Of a DNA stretch of 22,414 nt, positions 1 to 9,859 are shown piece by piece (the first letter of the stretch is position 1; each line of letters starts with the position of its first letter). The translations under genes were made by a program, and so were the position numbers. The notes beneath the pieces were generated by a model. It was not told the DNA's origin. It searched no databases and saw only the letters and a list, made by a program, of their open reading frames with translations. The stretch spans positions 114,776 through 137,189 of the forward strand of contig VHZZ01000024.1 in assembly GCA_009801015.1 (NCBI GenBank), written 5' to 3'. The DNA comes from Silene noctiflora. Lineage: Eukaryota > Streptophyta > Magnoliopsida > Caryophyllales > Caryophyllaceae.

Positions 1-386
1 AATAATTTACTCTTTTATATAAGACGGTTTTANAATAATGTAATACAAAACAAATTTTCGTATAAAAATTACACCTTCTCCTCCCTTTAAAAATCCAAGG
101 AAAAGACAACAAACTTAAACAACGCAAGGCATATTTATTCTCCCTCCCATTCTCTCTACCTGCTCTTCCTCCTAATTAATCTTCCTTTTTCCCTAAAACA
201 ATTAAAAATCGAATTCAATAAACAAAAGATTATCCCTCTTTTGTTGTCCAGTTCAATTATTCCAACTAACCCCATTATAATTTGGCAAATCCCAAATTAA
301 TCAGACCAAAAAAGTTTCAATCTTTTTGAGTTTTTAGTTAATGGGTATGCACTAATTTTGGCAGAAAAATTGAGGAGAGGAAGAAG
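1..386 (+). promoter_or_regulatory. Upstream region and 5' leader of the SINAT gene
   Basis: No coding sequence is seen here. The stretch from about 130 to 200 is rich in CT and lacks G (tctccctcccattctctct), as is typical of plant 5' leaders, so transcription probably starts near it. I cannot fix a TATA box or start site. An AGACGGTTTTA motif at 22-32 recurs at about 13962 and 21982 and looks like part of a dispersed repeat. Position 33 is N. Confidence 0.35.
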
Positions 387-3003
387 ATGGAGGAGGAGAA
401 GATTGAATGCGTAACAACAATAATTTCAGAGAGATCATATGAGGCAGATGTTAATTACCCTCCTAATCATTTTCATAATCATATTAATCAATCTTCAAAG
501 TATAGGAGGAAAACAACTTCTAGTGTTATTTCTTCGGCTAATAGTGTGGTTGAACTCCTTGAATGCCCTGTTTGTGCCAATTCTATGTACCCTCCTATCC
601 ACCAGGTTCATGTCTCCGTCTCAATCATTTGTTTACCTTTTTTATTCTTTAGACGGAGTAGTTTTTTTTTTGTGATTCATTCAATTGTAAGATTAAATTC
701 TGATTTAAATTTGAGGATTGCGGAATTTGATGATTTTTATTGTTCTGGTTGATCATTGAATGTTGTTATGGACCTTGTTTACAATTTTCATTTTCTTAAA
801 AAAAAGATTGTATCTTTTCTGGGTATGAAGGGACCAAGAGGATAATTTTTGTATGTTGGTTTCGAATTCAGAGTTATATAAGTGTAACTTACTAACAACT
901 TCAACAAAAAATTGTAATTTACATCAGCAGAAATTAGACTATACTCCCTTCGTCCCAATTATTTGTATACTTTTTTTATTCTTCGTGAGAGATATTTTAA
1001 TTAAAGGTAGACGAATGAATAGAACGGAGTGAGTATGTATGAATGTTGGAAGGAAAGACTGTCAGGTGAGCCTGTGGTAGGGAAGAAAAGGAGTGAACAA
1101 AGAGTAAAATGTTGATGTGCAGACTGATATTTTTTTGGTTTGTCTTCCTATAGATTTAAGGGACCTTAAATGTTTCCACTTTCCAGTCTTGTACAACTTT
1201 GTAACTTTTTCTTGGTTTAAGGTTAACACTCTTATGTTTGCACTTTGCAAAGTAGGAGTTAACGAGACGAGCATTATCTGTTTGATAACTATATGCTTGC
1301 GCGATTGTGACACTAAACTAACTGCAACTTTTGTGGATAGAATAATTCTGGTATTAGAGTAGTGTATTATGTTAAAGTCCTTGGTGAATACGGAGTACCT
1401 TTTAGTTTTGGTGTAAAGGGAGCCACAAAGGCAGAATTGAATTTAACAAGATCTGAATCAAGTCATGAGTACTAACGCTCCTTACTTTACCGGTTAATCT
1501 AGCTAACACCTTTGGAAATATCTGAGTTATGGGATGTCAGTGGTTGTGCCTTATAGTTGATGAGTTCAATCTTTACCTAAAAGCATAACCTTGTATTTAT
1601 TGCAGTGCCATAATGGACACACAATTTGTTCAACATGTAAAACAAGGGTCCACAATCGATGCCCTACTTGTAGACAAGAGCTCGGAGAAATCAGATGTCT
1701 GGCATTAGAGAAGGTAGCCGAATCTCTAGAACTTCCATGCAAATATAGATCACTAGGTTGTGCAGAAGTTTGTCCGTACTATGGGAAAATCAAGCATGAA
1801 GCGCTTTGTAACTTTAGACCATTCAATTGCCCGTATGCTGGTTATGAATGTTCAGTTGATGGGGATATACCATTCCTGGTTTCTCATTTGAGAGATGATC
1901 ATAAAGTGGATATGCATGCTGGTTGTACATTCAATCATCGCTATGTTAAGTCTAATCCCCTTGAAGTTGACAATGCTACCTGGATGTTAACGGTAAGTTG
2001 CAGTTCTGCTTCTATTTTTTACTTTTCTTGTTCCGTTAGATGTATCTAGGAGCACACTACGTTCTGAGCAATTACTGAAAATCGGCAGTATTTCAATTCC
2101 AATTAGATGATTTCTTCGAAAATTTGAGAGTTATATCGAAGAATGTGTGTAAATAAACTAGTTTTAACACCTAAACTGACCCGATTTTACACGTTATTTT
2201 CGGTTGAGCGTTAAGCCTGTTCTGTCATTTCAGGTTGGAATGTTAGATTTCAACTTGTTTTACGGACCAGGTTAATTTTTGACCATTTTAGTAGGGGTAT
2301 GGGGAAATCAAAACTTCAAAAATGCTTTAACTACAGTGTATAAACAAAGGGTTGCAGTGATTTAACTTGATTAGCATAAAACATTTCGTGTGGTAGAGTG
2401 CCGAAACTCAGAAGTGCTCTAAGTACGAAGTATAACAAAGGGTTAATACTTAGATTTGGTATGATTAACATTTAACATTCACTGTAATAGAGCATGACTT
2501 ATATATCACATGTCGTTTCGAACTGGATATTGACAATGATGGCTTACTGATGAGTTCCAATTAATATGCATAATACAAATGACTTGTGCTTTCAATTTGA
2601 CGATTATACAAAGGTTTCATATTGTTCTAATTCATTTGCTGCTCTCATGTACCAGGTTTTTCAATGTTATGGCCAGTATTTTTGCTTACACTTCGAAGCT
2701 TTTCAGCTTGGCATGGCTCCGGTTTATATGGCATTTCTTCGGTTCATGGGTGATGAGACTGAGGCTCGAAAGTATAATTATAGCTTAGAGGTAGGTGGAT
2801 ATGGGAGAAAGATGTCGTGGGAAGGAACCCCACGAAGTATTCGCGATAGTCACAGAAAAGTAAGAGACAGTCACGATGGTCTAATTATACAACGTAAGTT
2901 AGCACTTTTCTTTTCCGGAGGAGACAGGAAGGAGCTCAAGCTGCGCGTTACTGGAAGAATATCAAAGGACCAGAACTCTGACTTTTCGGTGAACCTTGTA
3001 TGA
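387..3003 (+). CDS. SINA/SIAH-type RING E3 ubiquitin ligase (SINAT3/4/5-like), three exons, 317 aa
   Basis: Exons are 387-605, 1606-1992 and 2656-3003. All junctions are GT-AG in phase 0 and join into one frame. The RING finger spans residues 60-95 with C60, C63, C74, H78, C81, C84, C92 and C95; intron 1 cuts it between Q73 and C74. The SIAH-type double zinc finger follows (C117, C124, H136, C140, then C147, C154, H166, H171). The Sina/TRAF-like substrate-binding fold runs to the end and includes the family blocks CTFNHRYVKSN, FCLHFEAFQLGMAPVYMAFL and DGLIIQR. Family members dimerise and attach ubiquitin to target proteins in the cytosol, endomembranes or nucleus; plant SINATs act in autophagy, hormone and stress signalling. 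The wording CHNGH...CRQELG and SHDGLIIQR fits SINAT3/4/5 better than SINAT1/2. The N-terminal 53 residues are unconserved and Asn/His/Ser-rich. Length is normal (about 300-330 aa). The tail after LRVTGRI is unusual: I recall Trp next in this family, here it is Ser. The family call is firm; the exact orthologue is not. Confidence 0.95.
944..1033. mobile_element. Stowaway-like MITE in intron 1 of the SINAT gene
   Basis: The left end reads CTCCCTTCGTCCC. The right end, read in reverse complement, is CTCACTCCGTTCT. Both match the Stowaway CTCCCTCCGTYCC terminus with a few changes. The inverted similarity extends about 27 bases inward, and TA dinucleotides (942-943, 1034-1035) flank the element as expected for Tc1/mariner-type insertion. 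At 90 bp it has no coding capacity and little besides its arms. Confidence 0.75.
2310..2495. repeat. Degenerate tandem duplication (period about 93 bp) in SINAT intron 2
   Basis: A block starting near 2310 (with AATGCTTTAAC and ACAAAGGGTTG) recurs about 93 bases later (AGTGCTCTAAG, ACAAAGGGTTA). The order of shared words is the same and there are many substitutions. Two copies only, within the 663-base intron. Confidence 0.45.
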
Positions 3004-3560
3004 GATGGTCCGACACATGAAACTCTCCCGAATGCTCATCAATCCTCATTTAGTTATTTAACTAATGGCTGGTCTTACATGTTAGCTCGTCTCATATATA
3101 ATCAGGTCTCTTTTGCTCCTCTCAACTTTTTCCCACACTCGTGAGTCCTGATCTTTCGAGCAAAAAACATCTCCAAAGTACTCGAAAACAGATTGAGCAA
3201 TGGCATTCCATTTTGCTTGTGAACACAGAAAAGTAGCATAGGAATGTGACTTTAAAGTCGCTCAAGGAAGTTGTTTATTCCTTCATTATTAGCGCAAACA
3301 TACACTTCTAGCGAGTGTAGAATGAAATTTGTGGCTTCTGGCCCTCTTTGAAAATCCGCGATTTTTTTTCCTTCCGTTTTGAATTCTAAGTTTTGTAAAG
3401 GAGTGATACTGAAGCTCTGATTTCCCGACGACCCGAACTAGTTCCGACTTTGAACTTGCGCTACTCAAATGAGTTTGGGGTAGTGGATTGAGTAATCAAT
3501 ATTATTGCGCCTCAGCAGAAATTAGTATCATCGCCAAAACACATCATGACTCATCTTTTT
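3004..3560 (+). other. 3' flank of the SINAT gene, no further gene seen
   Basis: This follows the TGA at 3001-3003 and presumably contains the 3' untranslated region. I find no clear AATAAA signal, no convincing open frame and no repeat before the SINE target site at 3561. Confidence 0.3.
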
Positions 3561-3577
3561 ATATATTGGTTTACAAT

Positions 3578-3680
3578 TTTTTGGTTCAAATGAGCGCATT
3601 ATATCGCGGGTGAGAATCAAACCCCCAACTTCATGGTCGGGGTAAGAGAACTCTTACCACTTGAGCTAGCTCTTGTTCTC
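3578..3680 (-). mobile_element. Short tRNA-derived SINE with 17-bp target-site duplications
   Basis: Read on the minus strand, the element starts at 3680 and has a Pol III A box (TAGCTCAAGTGG, 3668-3657) and B box (GGTTTGATTC, 3623-3614). The box starts are 45 bases apart, as in tRNA genes. It ends in a short A run next to 3578. Direct repeats flank it at 3561-3577 and 3681-3697 (ATATATTGGTTTACAAT against ATATATTGGTTGACAAT, 16 of 17 identical). tRNA-like promoter, A-rich 3' end and a long duplication together define a SINE moved by LINE machinery. At 103 bp it is near the short end for plant SINEs. It is not a working tRNA gene: no acceptor stem closes. Confidence 0.8.
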
Positions 3681-3697
3681 ATATATTGGTTGACAAT

Positions 3698-4646
3698 GAT
3701 GGCAGATCAAGCACAATAAAAGGTTATAAACAGGTGTGCACTCTCAAAAACTACCTTATTACCTTCCTTTTTAGGGCTAAAATCTATAAAATGCAGTGCT
3801 TTAGCACGGGTTCTACGCTAGTAATTATTAATTTATTATATCTCGATTCTTCATCTTTTATGAAGCCAAGATAGATACTCCGAATATAACTATAATAAAT
3901 TCAAGTTAGCAAATTTTAATGTGTTATATAGCATTATGTAAATTCGATAGTCCAATACTTATTATTTATTTCTCATAAAACAGTTTTACAATAAATTTAT
4001 TATAGAACCGTTTGTTAAATGACTTGCATTACTAAATTCTAAGTGACTCACAAACATCTTCCATCAAGGAACAAAGTTTTTAGAATAAAATTCCAATATT
4101 TTAAAATATTTCTAAATTTGCTCGAAAAGGCGGAGTCTAATGATTAATGAAATTCTTAAGGCCTTAAGTTTAAGCACTCTAAGATCGATCCTATGTTACT
4201 GATAGAGTAACTTAAAATTATATCTTCTACATCTTGAGCATGTCATTTTAATAATAAAAAAAGGTAACAAACACACGCGATCATGTATTTCATAGATTTA
4301 GGCGTTTAACTTGTACGCACTCGGTAAATAAGTAATTGTTCCCATTATCCCAAAAAAAAAAATACCCCGTAACCTAAATTTTAGTGGAGTAATTGTTAAC
4401 GGAGTGACCATGACCCGTGAATATATGAATCGAATCATCACACATTTTTGTTTAAAACAGGAGACAACTGATCGAACACACTCCGTAGGTAGCAGTAGAG
4501 TCTGATTAATTGGTAGTCCGACAGGGAAAGGATCTTGTATTCTTGTGTCACTCGCCTCCGTTGAAATAAAAAACCGCAGCAGCGAGACACCAGCAAAAGC
4601 AAAAAAGCAAAAGCAAAACCCCCATAAAACTTGATCAAACAAAGCT
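3698..4646. other. AT-rich intergenic stretch, no gene seen
   Basis: No frame here shows family similarity. The longest minus-strand open frame (4298-4756) crosses low-complexity sequence and the GATTG repeat and has no recognisable domain. A CAAAAGC-type tandem (about 4593-4617) precedes the pentanucleotide repeat. Confidence 0.3.
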
Positions 4647-4669
4647 GATTGGATTGGATTGGATTGGAT
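4647..4669 (+). repeat. GATTG pentanucleotide microsatellite
   Basis: Four uninterrupted GATTG units plus GAT. It lies just upstream of a CT-rich tract (4719-4740) that may be part of the SEC23 leader, about 1 kb before the SEC23 ATG. Such short arrays vary easily in length. Confidence 0.8.
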
Positions 4670-5648
4670 CCCATCAATTGTTAATCTCATTTCTGATTGC
4701 AACTTCAATTTATGTAACGTCTTCTCTATCTCTCTCTCATTTGTATGCATCTCCAAATCCCTCTTTACTTTACCATGAAAAAAGTACTGTAATTGTTTAA
4801 TTCTTCGCCTTTTCGTCTTTATTCATTATTATGATTATGATCTAGATCAAACTGATGGTTCTCTGTAGCAATTTCATATTTGGGGTACCAAACTTCTTAA
4901 TGTGGAGTATCATATACCCAATTTCCATAGGTTTAGTATGTGTAATTGGAATTTGGGTTTCAATGTTTCTGCATTTTTGGCCAAGAAACCATCTTTTAGT
5001 TTGATAGGGTTTTGTCTTCTCAACTCAAGTTTACGTCGTATGTTTATCTGTATAATGTGCAGAGGCGGTTCTAGAATTTGATGGAAGGAGGTGCGTAAAA
5101 TTTTTTAACAATGAAAATATCAGAGTTATATGAAAAATAATATTGTTTAGTTGGACAAAATGTATGATATGTCTGATATATAACATTAAATAAAAATTGT
5201 TCAATACAAGGATATAACTCATGACCTCTAACTAAAGAATAGTCTTAATAACCACTAAACCCACATAACTTATGTGCTACTTTACTAAAGAATACTGCAA
5301 TTATTTTTCGGAAAAGGGGGTGCAAATGAACCCCCTGCACCCCCGCCAAAAATGCCATTGATAATGTGGGTATATATACTGCTTCCGTTGGATCTCCTTT
5401 GTCCCATGCTTGATTTTTCAACTTGTTGGCATTTTGCAGTGAGCTTAAAATCCGTCATTCAAATTGTCAAGGATCTAGACACAAGCTACACCATTTTTAT
5501 TATCTTTGAGATAAATTTCGAAGCAAAAACGTACCAATCCCTTGTTTCCTGTTGACATTGATGTTTGTTTTTTATGGTACTTGAGCCAAGGACAGTGGCG
5601 CTTATGAAAACATATCTTCCCTTTTAGATCATTGGGTCTTGTAACTAA
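4670..5648 (+). promoter_or_regulatory. Probable SEC23 promoter, 5' leader and leader intron
   Basis: A CT-rich tract at 4719-4765 (CTTCTCTATCTCTCTCTC) looks like a plant transcription-start or leader region. A strong splice acceptor lies just before the start codon: a pyrimidine tract ending in AG at 5626-5627, leaving only 21 leader bases before ATG at 5649. Together these suggest a leader intron of up to about 850 bases. I could not choose its donor. A hAT-type MITE (5060-5360) would lie inside it. Confidence 0.4.
5060..5360. mobile_element. Non-autonomous hAT-type element (MITE) with 8-bp target duplication
   Basis: A perfect 8-bp direct repeat ATAATGTG (5052-5059 and 5361-5368) brackets 301 bases; 8 bp is the hallmark duplication of hAT transposases. 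The left end CAGAGGCGG is hAT-like. The right end, reverse-complemented, is CAATGGCAT, so the terminal inverted repeats are degenerate (CA..GGC shared). Near the right end, GGGGGTGCA and TGCACCCCC (5316-5324, 5336-5344) form a perfect 9-bp stem with an 11-base loop. Nothing in it can code for a transposase. Confidence 0.65.
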
Positions 5649-8600
5649 ATGGACTTTACTGAACTAGAGGCAATCGAGGGCCTCCGTTGGTCATGGAACT
5701 CATGGCCAGCTTCCAAGTCTGGAGCTGCTTCACTTATAATACCACTTTCTATCTTGTGCACTCCACTGATGGAATCACCTGAGCTGCCGGTCCTTCCTTA
5801 TGAGCCTTTGATTTGCATCAGATGTGGTGCTGCTTTGAACCCTTATGCTCGTGTTGATTACCAATCAAAAATTTGGCTTTGCCCATTTTGCCACCACAAA
5901 AATTTCTTTCCGAAGTCATATGCTGGCATTGGTGAGCACAACCTTCCCGCTGAGCTCTTCCCCACATACAGCACTGTTGAGTATCATCCGGGTAAGAACA
6001 CATTTTCAATGTCAAGCTCAAATTCGAGTTCGAACCTGAAGCCCAGCTGGGGAAATGGTCCATCTTCTTCTTCGTCTCTTTCCTCAATGGCACCCTCTGT
6101 AAATACTTCAACTTCTATGATGGGATGTGTTGACCCAAGAGCAGCAAACGTGGGTCCGGCTTTTGTGTTTGTGATGGACCTTTGCGTGGCAGAGGATGAG
6201 CTGAGGGTGTTGAAAAACGAGCTGCTGCTTGTGTTTTCTCGACTACCAGAGAATGCACTTGTGGGACTGGTGACGTTTGATTCGATGGCGAGGGTTTATG
6301 ATTTGGGTTTTGGTGATTGTACTAGGGTTGTCTTGTTTCATGGCGATAGAGAGCTCTCCTCTGTGCAGGTATTTGCTAGTCTTTAGTCTTTACGCTACTT
6401 TTGGTCGGTCCATGTTTGTCTTTACCCTTGTCCAATTGCTTGTTACTCCATACAGTTTAGAAAAAGTAGAATCGTTGCAGATTTTGATTTATCCCAAGTA
6501 TATGATATCTTCATTATTTAGTGTTTTGGCCTCTTACGGATCATATGTTTTGATTCTTGTCCCCATGATTCCACCACCTCAATAATGCCGGCAAGAAGTG
6601 CTAGTTTTAGATTTGAAGTTGAAAAAACACGACTGAGGTGAGCCTAGGCGCAAGATGCACGCCAACCAAATCGCCTCAGGGTGAGATCAATTAGGAGCAC
6701 CAAAAGCGTCTGAGGCACAACCGAGGCACACTGAGGCTTATTACTATGCAATTCCATAATTTCGTTACTAATTCTGTTATTTTACCCTTCTCTCTCCCCC
6801 CACCTTGTCCTTAATTTCATTTATTTACATGTTAGCCCTCTTTGAAAACGAACGGAAAAAATTCACGTTTGTTTGAAATCAGTGCGCCTTGTTGCCTAGC
6901 TCCTCGTCACTTGGGATCCTTCGCCTCAATGTGCCTCACGCCTTCTGAAATCAAGTTTTAGATTTGAAAATGATTTATTTGTGGGCTCCTTATCTTTGTT
7001 GCTTGTTTCATCAACTTAACTTTCAGCTTTAGTAAATAGTCAGTGTGGGAGGTGCTTTGAGCTATAAGAGCTAGATGTAGGTCCATTTTTTTAAACATCC
7101 TTTTTTTCTGCTTGAGCCTGCTTATAAGGAGGAAGCTTGGATTAGGGGCCTCATTTATGGATTAGAAGAGTGTGAGAGGCCCTAATTTTGTTTGAATGGG
7201 CGTGATATATCTTCTCTTGGCTCTTTGTGTAGTCTTTCGTGTTCCCTCGAAATTACAACCACCAAGCCTTACACTGCTTGGACAGACTTTTAGGGGGAAG
7301 TGGAAGGGAGAATGGAGCAATGTCATTTTCCCTCCAAATATTCCCCATGTTGGAGAGATTTCGATTAGGCTTGGTAGAGTGAAAATGGATCTCTCCATTT
7401 CAATCTAAATACACGTGCTAACTAAATGAAGGGGTTCGTCCCCTCTCCCCTTCCCTTCATAATCCTTTCATCATAATAATTTGAGATCGGTGACTTGAAC
7501 TGCCCTATGGAGCCATGAATGCGGATGGGAAAAAGAACATAACAAAAGGGAATCCGTTGAAAAGTGAGAGAGGTAAAATGGATGGAAGTGGGAGAAGAGA
7601 AAAACCCACAGAAAAGAAAGAAAACTAGGGAGGTGTAAAGTGGAAAATATATAGTGAAGGAGTACAAATTTATTTTGGCAAGCATTTGACATCCTGTCTT
7701 CTAGGTTCTTTTTGTTGGCAATGGGTTTAATTTCTTGTTCTGTTAGTTTTTTATTGACATATGTTTCGTTAATATTTCATCAGATTCAACAGTTCCTCCA
7801 ACTCCAAAGTGTGAAACAGCCTCATAGTGGGAAGTCAATGGCTGTACAGAAGCAGGGGTTTCTTCTACCAGTATCAGAATGTGAATTTAGCATCACAACA
7901 GCACTAGAAGAAATCCACTCTTCAGGGACATTTGTTCCAGGTCATCGCCCTTTAAGAGCCACAGGATCTGCAATATCTGTTGCAATTGGAGTTTTAGAGG
8001 GCTGTATGGTGAAAACAGGTTCCCGAGTGATCGTGTTCACATCTGGACCTGCAACTCTTGGCCCTGGTGTTGTTGTAGAGTCCGATCGTAGCTACTCAAT
8101 CAGAAATCACCGGGATCTGATTGATGGTCATGCTCCCTTTTTTGAGAAATCTTGCAGTTTTTATAGAAAATTGTCCCAACGTTTGTGTAATGCATCGATA
8201 GTACTTGATTTATTTGCTTGTTCTTTGGATCAAGTGGGAGTCGCAGAGTTGAAGGCCCCTGTTGAGAGCTCAGGTGGATTTATGATGCTTGGGGAATTAT
8301 TTGATTCGGAACAATTCAGGAAATGTTTACACCACCTGTTCAATCTTGACAATGATGGGAATCTGAAAATGTGTTTTGATGCATCTATTGAGGTGGTGAC
8401 AACTAATGACGTGAAAGTTTGTGGGGCCCTTGGTCCATGTGTATCGCTACAGAAAAAGAGTGGGATAGTGAGTGACAATGTAATTGGTGAAGGTTCTACG
8501 AACACATGGAAGTTGTGTTCTTTGACCAACAAGACATGCATCACATTCTTTTTTGAAGTTAGTGATAGTCAAAATGCTGAACCTGGGTCTGCTTTCTTTA

Positions 8601-9442
8601 TTCAGTTTATTACCCGTTACCAATATGGAACAGTTGGATCTCGGAGAAGGGTGACAACTGTAGCAAGGAGGTGGGCAGGCAAGAATTCACCTGAAATTTC
8701 TGAAGGATTTGATCAAGAAGCTGCAGCAACAGTCATGGCGAGGCTTGCAATCGACAGAGCAAAGAAGCATTATGCTAGAGATGTCATAAGGTGGCTTGAC
8801 GATAATCTAATACGATTTGCTTCCAAGTTTGGAGACTACATTCAAGAAGACGCATCATCTTTTCGCCTTTCATCCAATTTTTCTTTATATCCGCAGTTCA
8901 TGTATTATCTAAGAAGATCCCAATTTATTGACGTATTTAACAGCACTCCTGATGAGACAGCTTTCTTTAGATTGATGCTAAATCGTGAGGGAGTGGTAGG
9001 GACTCTGATCATGATTCAGCCCACGCTTTTCCAATATTCTTTTGACGGTCCTCCGATTCCCGTCCTCCTTGATATCTGCTCTATATTGCCAGATGTAATT
9101 CTACTTTTTGATTCGTACTTCTATGTGGTCATCCACTATGGATCAAACATTGCGCAGTGGCGGAAGCTTGGTTATCACAAAGACCCGAGTCATGAGAATT
9201 TTAGAAAGTTGTTAGAAGCACCAGAGGTGGATGCAGATCAACTTGTTGCTGAAAGGATGCCTGTTCCTAAACTCATCAAATGCGACCAGCATGGTAGTCA
9301 GGCTAGATTTCTTCTTGCCAAGTTGAACCCTTCAGTAACCCAAAAGTCAACATATAGGGAAGGTTCAGAGATTATATTCACAGATGATGTGAGTTTGCAA
9401 GTTTTCATAGACCACTTGCAAGAGTTAGCAGTACAGGGGTGA
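5649..9442 (+). CDS. SEC23: COPII coat subunit SEC23, two coding exons, 792 aa
   Basis: Exons are 5649-6368 (240 codons) and 7784-9442 (552 aa plus stop), joined by a 1415-base GT-AG intron in phase 0. SEC23 is the GTPase-activating subunit for SAR1 and pairs with SEC24 in the inner COPII coat on ER exit sites, driving ER-to-Golgi vesicle budding. The N-terminus [17 protein letters not shown] and the start fit the family exactly. The zinc finger uses C56, C59, C78 and C81. A Ser-rich linker (about 115-160) precedes the trunk domain, which starts near [14 protein letters not shown] and continues into exon 2. Beta-sandwich, helical ([14 protein letters not shown]) and gelsolin-like (about 630-740) domains follow. 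The [12 protein letters not shown] block carries R748, which by position should be the arginine finger that stimulates SAR1 GTP hydrolysis. Length is within the plant range (about 765-800). An AATAAA lies 160 bases after the stop. Plants have several SEC23 paralogues; I cannot say which this is. Confidence 0.97.
6618..6953. mobile_element. 336-bp insertion with perfect 15-bp target duplication in the SEC23 intron
   Basis: AGTTTTAGATTTGAA occurs at 6603-6617 and again, without mismatch, at 6954-6968. The sequence between is richer in GC than the rest of the intron and carries repeated, partly inverted words: GAGGCACACTGAGGC near 6725 against its near reverse complement near 6921-6935, plus AGCCTAGGCGCAAG and GTTGCCTAG-type words. 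A 15-bp duplication suggests LINE-driven retroposition rather than a DNA transposon, but neither end has a clear poly-A tail and I see no Pol III boxes. The insertion event is well supported; the class is open. Confidence 0.6.
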
Positions 9443-9700
9443 TGCAAATTAGTGAATATATCAGGTTTTTATTCTACCTTTCTTTGATATATCTGATATC
9501 TTTATTTTTCTCCACAAGTTCAACCAGATGTATGACACATTTGATGCGTAGAAATTATCAAAGTAGGGATACTGGAAAGTTCGTCAGTGTTGGTGGTTTA
9601 TCTAATAAATGTATTGCTGTTTTCTGCTGCAATGCTTTGTGCATGAGAGAGAGCAAAATTATATGTATTCTAATCTTATCATTGCCATTGCCTTTACCTC
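9443..9700 (+). terminator. SEC23 3' untranslated region with candidate poly-A signal
   Basis: AATAAA at 9604-9609 lies about 160 bases downstream of the TGA, preceded by T-rich sequence. That is a plausible plant polyadenylation site. The transcript could also run further. Confidence 0.45.
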
Positions 9701-9811
9701 AATAATTATTTTTTATTTTTCATCGCTGCCTATCAAATACAGAGTTAGAATAACATTTCTCGAGCTTCTTCTAGTCACTCGGCGGCTCATATCAAAGTTG
9801 TTTCTTTGTAT

Positions 9812-9815
<4 letters not shown>

Positions 9816-9858
<43 letters not shown>
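9816..9858 (+). repeat. 43-base uninterrupted T tract
   Basis: A pure T run downstream of SEC23. On the other strand it would be the A tail of a retroposed copy, but I found no matching element body or target duplication beside it. The length is likely imprecise in the assembly. Confidence 0.85.

Positions 9859-9859
<1 letters not shown>

Noticed and set aside
1062..1362. Overlapping small open frames on both strands in SINAT intron 1
   Set aside because: They lie fully inside a supported intron, show no family similarity and mirror each other.
3614..3668. tRNA gene on the minus strand
   Set aside because: A and B boxes are present, but no acceptor stem closes, and the whole block lies within a SINE bounded by target duplications.
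4298..4756. 152-aa open frame on the minus strand
   Set aside because: It runs through low-complexity and microsatellite DNA, has no domain, and opposes the likely SEC23 leader.
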